Below are positions 34,828 through 42,302 of a DNA stretch of 64,000 bases, piece after piece (within the stretch, counting starts at the first letter, position 1; every line of letters starts with the position of its first letter). The position numbers and the translations under genes are program-made. Below the pieces are notes generated by a model. It was not told the origin of the DNA and did no database searches. It saw only the letters and a list, made by a program, of their open reading frames with translations. The DNA is from Bacteroidota bacterium. GTDB lineage: Bacteria > Bacteroidota > Bacteroidia > UBA7662 > CANHCV01. The stretch is taken from the NCBI GenBank assembly GCA_947501265.1, contig CANMVY010000005.1, positions 62,001 through 126,000 on the forward strand, written 5' to 3'.

Positions 34828-35151
34828 TTAACGGCGCATGCGAATGAGCGTTTGATGCCTTTTCTGTAAATCTTCGAATTCGAGTAATAATTGCTCGTAT
34901 TTTCTTTTCCAAAATTCTTGTGAACTTTCATTGTCGGCTGGTGAAGAATCGTCACCACCTAAATAATGAATGGACAAAGAAAATGGAAATAGTTTTGATA
35001 TCGTAATGACGTCTTTTGTTGAAAAATAATCTTTCTCAAATAAATGGTACAACCAAGCTCTTGAAATACCCAAATCCAACGCTGTTTGGGAGACAGATTT
35101 CCCAGAGCGCATTACCTCTTTTCTTAAAATTTCACCGTGATTTATTTGCAT
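34828..35151 (-). CDS. Small helix-turn-helix (XRE-like) regulator
   Basis: A 107-residue protein. The N-terminal HTH is SVSQTALDLGISRAWLYHLF, followed by a second helix pair (TKDVITISKLF); the C-terminal 35 residues are charged and helical (EFWKRKYEQLLLEFEDLQKR), probably a coiled coil for dimerisation. ATG at 35151 gives the usual compact form; the longer reading adds 14 residues. Its stop abuts the stop of the convergent DUF4340 gene (no gap). The upstream region contains repeats that could be its own operator. Confidence 0.83.
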   Translation of the reverse strand: MQINHGEILRKEVMRSGKSVSQTALDLGISRAWLYHLFEKDYFSTKDVITISKLFPFSLSIHYLGGDDSSPADNESSQEFWKRKYEQLLLEFEDLQKRHQTLIRMRR

Positions 35152-35220
35152 GGCGTGAAATTGATACTGATCATGTAAACGAACCAAGTACAAAATGTTA
35201 ACAAGAGAAAAATATTGATT

Positions 35221-35314
35221 ACTTGCAAGTTATGAATTTTTTGACCCATAGTGTCAATATTAATTTTCTTTCAAAATTGTAATAACGAATGTATAGAAGG
35301 GCAAGTTATAATTT
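35221..35314. promoter_or_regulatory. Repeat-rich control region upstream of the HTH gene
   Basis: Contains the palindrome ACTTGCAAGT (35221-35230), the inverted repeat TTGAC-N7-GTCAA (35241-35257), and two direct copies of GCAAGTTAT followed by an A/T run (35225-35233 and 35301-35309). The block is gene-free and AT-rich. An operator cluster for the adjacent HTH protein is inferred. Confidence 0.4.
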
Positions 35315-35344
35315 GCATACTTAGAAAAGAAAAAAAAAATGTAA

Positions 35345-35381
35345 AAAAAGTGGGCTGTAAATGTTAACAGCCCACTTTTTT
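35345..35381 (-). terminator. Rho-independent terminator of the DEAD-box helicase gene
   Basis: GTGGGCTGT (35350-35358) pairs with ACAGCCCAC (35367-35375). On the minus strand a run of seven T follows. The upstream arm touches the stop codon of the helicase gene. Confidence 0.85.
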
Positions 35382-37290
35382 ATTCGAATCGACCAGATCC
35401 TCTTCGGCCGGCTCCGGAATTGCCCCCCGAGCGCTGATCTCTATTTTCGCCTCCGTAACTTGATTTAGCGCCTCCGCCGCCTCCGTAACCTCCGCGACCG
35501 CCATCGCGACCGCCACGGTCCCGATCTCTACCGCCTCCGCCGCCATAGCCACCTCCGCCATAACCTCCGCTACGGTTTCCACCGCCGCCTCCACCATAAC
35601 CACCGCCACGGTTTCCACCGCCTCCGCCATAACCTCCGCCACGGTTTCCACCGCCGCCTCCGTAACCTCCACGACCACCACCGCTGTTTTGGCTGTCGTT
35701 AGGATCAGCTACTTCAATGCGAACTTGTCGGTCACCAAAGAAAGCTGGGGTTTCTGTAAACATTTTAACGATAACGTCGGATTCTTCTTTCGGAACACGG
35801 AAAAAGGTATAAACGCCTTTTACTGCAATATCGGGTACCGATTTGATGGGAAGTTGAGTATAATCGGCAATCATTTTCACCAAATTACCCGCATTTAATC
35901 CATCTTTCAATCCCAAATTAATGAACAAGCGCACCAAGTTTTTGTCGCGAACTTTTCCGTATTCAATCAAGTTCAAGTCGGCTTGTTCGCGTTCATCCCG
36001 AAGGAATTGCTCGCTTTCCATGCCGAACAAACGATCCATCAGTTCTTCTTTCGACAACTGTTCCAAACGTTGTGCAATTTCCAACAAACCGTCGTGTCGT
36101 TCAAACGTTCCTGCTTCTGCCGCCAAAATTTGATCGGTGAAGGAAGACATTCGCACTTTCAACATGTCGGTTGACGTTGGAAGCATGTAGCGTTCCATTT
36201 TGATGTTCGCTTGTCGCTCGATTTCTGGAATGCGTTTTTTATCGCTTGGGGTAATCACCGAAAGAGAAATTCCGGTTTTACCAGCACGAGCTGTTCTTCC
36301 GCTTCGGTGGGTATAACTTTCCACGTCGGTAGGAAGGCTGTAGTGAATCACGTGGGTTAACGAATCCACATCAATTCCGCGAGCGGCTACATCGGTTGCT
36401 AAAAGCACCGAAAGCGTTTTTTCGCGGAAACGATCCATAACGCGATCGCGGTATTGTTGACTCAAATCGCCATGCAGAGCGTCGGCATTGTAACCGTCGC
36501 GCATGATTTTATCGGCCAATTCTTGGGTTTCAATTTTGGTACGGCAAAAAACGATGCCATAGAAATCTGGAATGGTATCCAAAACACGGCGTAAAGCGGT
36601 GTATTTATTGGATCGATCCACCAAAGCATATTGGTGGGTGATGTTGGATTGAGAGGCATTTTTCTTGCCAACAGTAATTTCGTGTGCACCGCTCAAGTAT
36701 TGGTTGGCAATGCGACGAATTTCGTTGGGCATGGTAGCCGAAAACAAAGCCGTGTTTTTTTCTTTAGGGGTGTGGGCAAGGATTTTTTCCATGTCCTCAG
36801 CAAATCCCATGTTCAACATTTGATCGGCTTCATCGAGTACTACGTACTTCAATTCAGATAAATCTACTGCTCCACGATCCATCAAATCCATCAAGCGACC
36901 TGGGGTTGCAACGATGATTTGCGGGAATTTGCGAAGTTGAGAAATTTGACCGCCAATGGGTGCGCCTCCATAAACGGAAACGATTTTGGCGGAAGGAAGA
37001 TGCTTTGCGAATGCCTTGAGGTCATTCGAAATTTGCATGCATAACTCGCGGGTGGGGCTCAAAACCAATGCTTGCAGCTCCATGGCGAATGGGTCTAATT
37101 TTTGCAACAATGGTAATCCAAAAGCAGCTGTTTTTCCGGTGCCTGTCTGGGCTAATGCAACCAAATCGGTGTTGGTTTCTAAAAGGAACGGAATCGCTTG
37201 CTCCTGAATCGGGGTTGGAGTCTCAAACCCAAGGGCGTCTAACGCCTGAACAATTTCAGGATTTAAACCTAGTTCGTGAAAAGTTTTCAA
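35380..37290 (-). CDS. DEAD-box RNA helicase with DbpA-type domain and Gly-rich tail
   Basis: An ATP-dependent RNA helicase for ribosome assembly or cold adaptation. From TTG at 37290 it has 636 residues: Q motif ETPTPIQEQ, Walker A AQTGTGKTAA, VLDEADQML, SATMP and HRSGRTARAGKTG; then an RRM-like DbpA RNA-binding domain (about 455-540, NLVRLFINLGLKDG); then a tail of about 90 residues of GGYGGGGG and RGG units. A TAA stop immediately precedes the TTG at 37299, so no ATG start is possible; TTG at 37290 gives the family-typical MKTFHELGL. CsdA/DeaD-like by layout. Confidence 0.95.
   Translation of the reverse strand: MKTFHELGLNPEIVQALDALGFETPTPIQEQAIPFLLETNTDLVALAQTGTGKTAAFGLPLLQKLDPFAMELQALVLSPTRELCMQISNDLKAFAKHLPSAKIVSVYGGAPIGGQISQLRKFPQIIVATPGRLMDLMDRGAVDLSELKYVVLDEADQMLNMGFAEDMEKILAHTPKEKNTALFSATMPNEIRRIANQYLSGAHEITVGKKNASQSNITHQYALVDRSNKYTALRRVLDTIPDFYGIVFCRTKIETQELADKIMRDGYNADALHGDLSQQYRDRVMDRFREKTLSVLLATDVAARGIDVDSLTHVIHYSLPTDVESYTHRSGRTARAGKTGISLSVITPSDKKRIPEIERQANIKMERYMLPTSTDMLKVRMSSFTDQILAAEAGTFERHDGLLEIAQRLEQLSKEELMDRLFGMESEQFLRDEREQADLNLIEYGKVRDKNLVRLFINLGLKDGLNAGNLVKMIADYTQLPIKSVPDIAVKGVYTFFRVPKEESDVIVKMFTETPAFFGDRQVRIEVADPNDSQNSGGGRGGYGGGGGNRGGGYGGGGGNRGGGYGGGGGGNRSGGYGGGGYGGGGGRDRDRGGRDGGRGGYGGGGGAKSSYGGENRDQRSGGNSGAGRRGSGRFE
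35383..35690 (-). repeat. Gly/Tyr/Arg-rich low-complexity coding repeat
   Basis: The helicase tail is encoded by imperfect 30-36 base units giving GGYGGGGGNRGG. Several units are near-identical at DNA level, so copy number could vary between strains through slippage while staying in frame. Confidence 0.85.
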
Positions 37291-37308
37291 AGAATTCAAT
37301 TAAGTGCA

Positions 37309-37316
37309 CAAAATTA
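37309..37316 (-). promoter_or_regulatory. -7 box of the DEAD-box helicase gene
   Basis: Minus-strand TAATTTTG matches TAnnTTTG exactly. It ends 18 bases before the TTG at 37290 (9 before the TTG at 37299). Transcription start is expected near 37304. Confidence 0.6.
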
Positions 37317-37338
37317 CGCTTTTCTTTGAAATGGTGAT

Positions 37339-38577
37339 TTATTTTAACGTTTTGAATGAGTTCGGCAATTCATCCCAATTAAGGATTTGAAGCATCATCA
37401 AGGTTTTAACAGGGTTAATGGTTTCTTTTTCTTCCTGAATTATTTCAGTCGTTAAAGGCCCAATAGCTTGTTTTTTAACATTTTGAATATCCTTTAATTT
37501 GAAGTATCCTTTCTGTTTACTGTAATCTTGAACGGTTGGCCCTCCCTCAATTCCCTCTCCAATCTCTGCCAATTGGGCCATCCCTTTTTGGTAATATCCT
37601 ATTCTCCATCGCTCGCGTTCGCGCTTTAAATCGATCAGCTCTTGGGGCGAGCGCGCACGCATGATGCCAATTCCGCGAATCGAATCTTCTTGAAAAAAAA
37701 CCAAGTCGTACTGTCGAACATAGGCCCGCATTCGTTCCAACGTATTTTCCCGCTTATCTAAAAACTCCCAATTCTCCCTGTTTTTTTGAAGATCCGAGAA
37801 GTACAATTCTTCTTTCTGCCGATCGCGTTCAACCGTTTTAAATTGGTTTTCAGACACCAACGATTTCCATTTTTCAGCAGCAAAAGGCTTGTTGCTTGAA
37901 TCGCATCCCCAGAAATACCGCCAATTTTTTCCCATCATTGCCGAAGATTCCGAAGCTTTTAGGAAAAACACCTGTTTAGAACGAATCAAACCACCGTACC
38001 ACGGTAACAATTGGTTTTTCAAAGAAAGAGATTCCTGGTAATTTCTTATCATTCCTACCATCCAAATCGAATCGAGATCATGGGGCGAATATTCGGCAAG
38101 TGAACCCAATTGGCTGATCAATTCCTCGTGTTTCTCCCATTCCAAAACAGCCAATTCTTTTTCAATCAGCATCGGCCACCATTGTTTTGGAAGTTCTTTT
38201 ATTCCCAATTGCATCTTTTCAATGCCTTGAATCGCAAGTTGATGACGCTCGGGAAGTGAATCCATTTCCAACGCTTTTTTCCTGAATTCCAAGTTGTTGA
38301 TGCTGTCTTGTATGAAATCGGAAAGCCCCGCGGAAAGGACCAAAAACCTCACCGTTAAGTCACGTTCCATCTTCTTTTTCTTCATCAAGTTCTTTGCCCA
38401 AACTTCAGAAAACAGCGGATTTTCCAATTGAATTTGAGGAGCAGGAATAGAATTCGCAATGGAGTCTTTATTCGCTATCCATCTTTCAGGGTGCAACTGT
38501 TTCCACTGGAAAAAGGCATCTTGCCCTTTCAAAAAAAGAGTAGCGATTAGAAAGAAACCGGTGAAAATAATTCTCAT
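37339..38577 (-). CDS. Exported protein of unknown function
   Basis: A 412-residue protein with a signal peptide (IIFTGFFLIATLFLKGQ). The mature part is rich in Trp, Lys and Glu and largely helical, with heptad-like stretches (ERQKEELYFSDLQKNRE region). No family recognised. Its ATG overlaps the DUF5723 gene stop by four bases, so the two proteins are likely made together and may act in the same envelope process. Confidence 0.78.
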   Translation of the reverse strand: MRIIFTGFFLIATLFLKGQDAFFQWKQLHPERWIANKDSIANSIPAPQIQLENPLFSEVWAKNLMKKKKMERDLTVRFLVLSAGLSDFIQDSINNLEFRKKALEMDSLPERHQLAIQGIEKMQLGIKELPKQWWPMLIEKELAVLEWEKHEELISQLGSLAEYSPHDLDSIWMVGMIRNYQESLSLKNQLLPWYGGLIRSKQVFFLKASESSAMMGKNWRYFWGCDSSNKPFAAEKWKSLVSENQFKTVERDRQKEELYFSDLQKNRENWEFLDKRENTLERMRAYVRQYDLVFFQEDSIRGIGIMRARSPQELIDLKRERERWRIGYYQKGMAQLAEIGEGIEGGPTVQDYSKQKGYFKLKDIQNVKKQAIGPLTTEIIQEEKETINPVKTLMMLQILNWDELPNSFKTLK

Positions 38578-39971
38578 TCTGCTCGTTCTAGCCCAATTGG
38601 GAATTTGGTTGCAATGTAAAAGGAAAGACTTTGTTGGCGGTTCGAACCGAACAAGGTCAACAGGTCATTCGTGCCAATCCACATTCCTTTTGCCCGAAAG
38701 GCAAATCCTAAATTGGATTGATCGTAATTGTTAGAGGAATAAGGAAGCATGATGGAAATCTGTTCAAACTCCAAGCGAGGGGTTACAGAAAAACGACGAA
38801 TTTGTTTCACACCACCAAACCTTTCTGGAACATCCAACGGCATAAACGCACTGCCTGCAACATACATCCAACGGTTGAGTCGGAAATCGGCAGTAAGTTG
38901 AAAGGCCGTTGGCAAACGCATGGAAAAATATTCGGCCGGGGGTTTCGAAAGAAAATTGGTGATGAACGAAGTGTCGATTTTATTCACATTCAATGTTTTG
39001 AAATCGTTCAAATTGACCGTAGCTGAATCGTTCAAATAAAAATCACGACTGAAGATGGATTCTTTGTAACGAATCGACCCTGCATCGGTTAAACTTGCTC
39101 CAAGCCTTAAACGGTAAACATCGGCATTTTTCGATGTTTTGAATTCATAGAAAGCACCTAAATCGAAGCAATAACCGGTACCGGGCGATTGACTTAAATC
39201 TTGAAAGATTTGGGAAAAAGGAGATCCAATTCCAATTTTTGGCATGGAAAAACCAGATGAATGGCTAAACTCCAATCCGGCACTTCGAACCCGTATGGTT
39301 GAATCGTTCAATACGGTGTAATTAAAATCGCTGGATTTTAGGTAGATGGCATTGCCACCGAGAATAAATTTTGGAGTAACTCCAACCACCAATCGATGGC
39401 GATCAACGTTCAATACCCGAAGCGAAAAATTGGCCGCCATTTCTTTCCAATTCATGAATTGAAACTCAAAATTATCGTCTTCCAAATTAACATTCTGCAA
39501 CGGCTTGTATTTGAAACCCTCATAAATTTGCTTGAAAAAAGCATTGTCGATGTTATTGACATTGAAATAAGATCGTCGGCGGGTGTAAATGGAAAAGCCG
39601 GCACGTTCTTTCAACAGGCGGGTGGTGAAACTGGGCCCTTGGATGCTGGTATTCATGATGAAATTCGACTGCCCAGGCGCGGTGGGGGAATAATTGTCGT
39701 AGGTGTAGGAATCTCTGAACGAACTGGTATAAATGGTGAGTGAACGAAGGTCGTTCAGCAAAGTGCCATTGATTCCCATAAAATTGTTCGAAAAAGCGAA
39801 CTCGTAACCCAAACTTCCAATCTCCCGCTTCATTTGATTGAGGGTAGAAAAAGCTGGATTGGCGTACACTCCCTGAATTCCGGCGTACCTCGATTGAGAA
39901 ATTCCAAGAAACTCTTGAGCGAAAACGCCGGTGGAAAGCAAAGAAAATAGAACAAAAAAACGAAGTTTCAT
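38574..39971 (-). CDS. DUF5723-type outer-membrane beta-barrel protein
   Basis: A 465-residue protein with a signal peptide (FFVLFSLLSTGVFAQ) followed by LGISQSRYAGIQGVYANPAF, the pattern that opens DUF5723/FadL-like barrels of Bacteroidota. Alternating hydrophobic strands continue to the end (QSLSFYIATKFPIG), as in outer-membrane barrels. It lies 1 base after the orphan ABC permease gene and overlaps the next gene, so the three form one operon. Confidence 0.82.
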   Translation of the reverse strand: MKLRFFVLFSLLSTGVFAQEFLGISQSRYAGIQGVYANPAFSTLNQMKREIGSLGYEFAFSNNFMGINGTLLNDLRSLTIYTSSFRDSYTYDNYSPTAPGQSNFIMNTSIQGPSFTTRLLKERAGFSIYTRRRSYFNVNNIDNAFFKQIYEGFKYKPLQNVNLEDDNFEFQFMNWKEMAANFSLRVLNVDRHRLVVGVTPKFILGGNAIYLKSSDFNYTVLNDSTIRVRSAGLEFSHSSGFSMPKIGIGSPFSQIFQDLSQSPGTGYCFDLGAFYEFKTSKNADVYRLRLGASLTDAGSIRYKESIFSRDFYLNDSATVNLNDFKTLNVNKIDTSFITNFLSKPPAEYFSMRLPTAFQLTADFRLNRWMYVAGSAFMPLDVPERFGGVKQIRRFSVTPRLEFEQISIMLPYSSNNYDQSNLGFAFRAKGMWIGTNDLLTLFGSNRQQSLSFYIATKFPIGLERAE

Positions 39972-39972
39972 A

Positions 39973-41220
39973 TTACTGATTTTGTCGAATGGCCTCTACC
40001 GGATTCATGTTAGCGGCCTTCGCTGCCGGAAGCAACCCTGCTAACAAACCAATAAGGCCGCTAATTCCTGTAGAAATCAAAATGTTTTTCAAAGATAAAA
40101 AGATCCCCCAATCGGTAAAGGAATTGATGGCAAAAACGATGAGCGAAACAAACCCCAAGCCCAACAATCCACCTGCTAGGGAAAGCAAAACCGATTCAAA
40201 TAAAAACTGAAGAAGGATGAACTGACTCTTGGCTCCAAGGGCTTTCTGGATTCCAATTTGCCCGGTTCTTTCCCAAACGCTCACAAACATGATGTTGGCA
40301 ATTCCAAATCCACCAACCAACAAAGCAAATCCTCCAATGATCAATCCCAATATCCAAATTTGTTGGAAAAATCCAGAAATAAAGGTGGTAACCATGCTCA
40401 TGTTGTTCAAAGCAAAATTGTCGTCCTTGCCCGGTCTGAGCTTCCTCAACGAACGCATTTCCCCTTTTACTTCGTACTTCATCTCCTCGAAAGGAATGTT
40501 GCCCTTCCCTTTCACCATGATCAATTGCTCTGAATTGAAATCGTCTAAATTCGTAAACCGAAGAAAAGGAATGGCAGGTACAACAATTTGATTGTCGAGC
40601 GTATTGTCCAAAACGTTTTCCCCTTCTTTTGCAAACACGCCTACCACCACAAATTTGGTATTGAGCATGGTGATGGGTTGCCCGATCGGATTTTTTCCAT
40701 TGAACAAATCCTCTTTGATGGTTTGCCCGATCACGCAAACCCGGGCTCCCGTTTTGAATTCCGAAGCAGCCGGAAATCGGCCCTCGGAAATATCCATTTC
40801 CCGCATGATGGGATAATTGGAGGTAACTCCCGCAACGCGAATATCTTTCATTTCAAAAGAACCGTTTTTGATGCGGTTCGCCCGCGTGGCAGCCATGTAA
40901 CAGGCCGCTTCCGCCGTTTCTAACTTCTTCTCAATGCGCTGAAATTCCCGCAGCGTTGGAAGCGGCCGACTGAGGTATTTCCACCATGGATAATCATCTT
41001 TGAACTCCATGGGCCATTTCTGTATGTACAAAATTTCAGAACCAAATTTGGCAAAACTTTGATTGATCTTGTACTCCCAACTGTCAACCAACGTGAAAAC
41101 CGAAATGACCGAAAAAATGCCAATGGTAATGCCCAGCAACGACAAAAGCGATCGGAGTTTATTGGCGACCAAAGCCTGCCAAGCAAATCGGAATGATTCC
41201 AGAAAGAGAGTTTGAAACAT
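39973..41220 (-). CDS. MacB/FtsX-type ABC transporter permease
   Basis: A 415-residue MacB-family permease with the same plan as the protein at 32413: N-terminal helix (SLLSLLGITIGIFSVISVF), a large periplasmic domain, and three C-terminal helices ending LLPAAKAANMNPVEAIRQNQ. FVSVWERTGQIGIQKALGAK is the classical MacB signature after the second helix. No ATPase gene is near. It heads an operon with a DUF5723 barrel and an exported unknown, which suggests an export or envelope-assembly role. Confidence 0.92.
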   Translation of the reverse strand: MFQTLFLESFRFAWQALVANKLRSLLSLLGITIGIFSVISVFTLVDSWEYKINQSFAKFGSEILYIQKWPMEFKDDYPWWKYLSRPLPTLREFQRIEKKLETAEAACYMAATRANRIKNGSFEMKDIRVAGVTSNYPIMREMDISEGRFPAASEFKTGARVCVIGQTIKEDLFNGKNPIGQPITMLNTKFVVVGVFAKEGENVLDNTLDNQIVVPAIPFLRFTNLDDFNSEQLIMVKGKGNIPFEEMKYEVKGEMRSLRKLRPGKDDNFALNNMSMVTTFISGFFQQIWILGLIIGGFALLVGGFGIANIMFVSVWERTGQIGIQKALGAKSQFILLQFLFESVLLSLAGGLLGLGFVSLIVFAINSFTDWGIFLSLKNILISTGISGLIGLLAGLLPAAKAANMNPVEAIRQNQ

Positions 41221-41254
41221 GCTTGGAAAACGCTTTTTTCTTAAATTTCGTTGT

Positions 41255-42217
41255 TTACAACCCTTCTTTCAAAAGGTCTTGCAAATGTACCATGCCCATC
41301 GCACGATTGGATGAATCAACCACAATTATTTGATTGATGGACTTGGCTTTCATGGTTTGCAACACCTCCACCGCAAGCGTTTCCGTTTCCGCCATTAAGG
41401 GTGAACGGGTCATCAATCCCTCCAGTGAAGCATCCATGTTCAATCCTTTGAGCAAACTTCTACGCAAATCACCATCGGTAAAGATGCCCAACAACTCCTT
41501 GGAATCGTTCACCACGGCAACGGCGCCCATCCGTCCTTCCGAAATTTTTACGACCGTTTGTGCCAGCGAATCGGAAGGGGAGGCCATGGGCAAAACATTT
41601 CGCTCGGCCAATTGGCCAATGCTCAAGTACAACCGTTTTCCCAAATTCCCCGCCGGATGAAAACGAGCAAAGTCTTCCCGCTGGAACGACCGTCCTTCCA
41701 TCAAGCATACCGCCATCGCATCTCCCAAAGCCATTTGAACCAAGGCAGAATCGGTGGGAGCCAGGTTGTGCAAGCAACTTTCGCGATCCACGTGAGACGA
41801 AAGTACCCATTTCGATTTCTGGGCTAAGGTTGATTGGGTATTTCCAGTAATGGCGAGGATGGGAATTTCTGAAGAAATAAATTGAGCCAAATACAACACT
41901 TCTGCTGTTTCACCACTTTGCGAAATCAAAATCAGAAAATCTCCGGCTTGCAACATGCCCAAATCGCCATGAACCGCATCTGCAGCGTGCATGAATAGGG
42001 CAGGTGTTCCCGTTGAATTGAAGGTTGCCACCATTTTTTGACCCACCAAGGCCGATTTTCCAACGCCACTAACGACGACTCTTCCTTTTTGTTGAAGCAT
42101 TTTTTCAATCAATTCAGAGAAAGAATCGTTGAGGGAAAGAGCACATTTGGCCACTGAATCGGCTTCTTGTTCCAAAATGGCTCTCGCTTTGGAAATGAAA
42201 TCAAAACTTTTTCTCAC
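41255..42217 (-). CDS. kdsD: Arabinose-5-phosphate isomerase (KdsD/KpsF/GutQ family)
   Basis: Interconverts ribulose-5-phosphate and arabinose-5-phosphate for Kdo synthesis. A 320-residue protein with an SIS domain (about 30-180: RVVVSGVGKSALVGQKMVAT, HGDLGMLQAGD, ISQSGETAEV) and two CBS domains at the C-terminus (about 205-320). Start is GTG at 42217; no in-frame ATG is available before the conserved part. A -7 box lies 28 bases upstream. Lipid A genes elsewhere in the window fit its role. Confidence 0.93.
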   Translation of the reverse strand: MRKSFDFISKARAILEQEADSVAKCALSLNDSFSELIEKMLQQKGRVVVSGVGKSALVGQKMVATFNSTGTPALFMHAADAVHGDLGMLQAGDFLILISQSGETAEVLYLAQFISSEIPILAITGNTQSTLAQKSKWVLSSHVDRESCLHNLAPTDSALVQMALGDAMAVCLMEGRSFQREDFARFHPAGNLGKRLYLSIGQLAERNVLPMASPSDSLAQTVVKISEGRMGAVAVVNDSKELLGIFTDGDLRRSLLKGLNMDASLEGLMTRSPLMAETETLAVEVLQTMKAKSINQIIVVDSSNRAMGMVHLQDLLKEGL

Positions 42218-42245
42218 TTTGATGTTTATTTATTAACTTCGGTGC

Positions 42246-42253
42246 CAAATTTA
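42246..42253 (-). promoter_or_regulatory. -7 box of kdsD
   Basis: Minus-strand TAAATTTG matches TAnnTTTG. Predicted leader is about 23 nt to the GTG at 42217. Confidence 0.55.
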
Positions 42254-42302
42254 CGACAAAATCCCCCTCTGCGAGGAACCGAAGATGGAGAACTGAGGCA
42301 TT

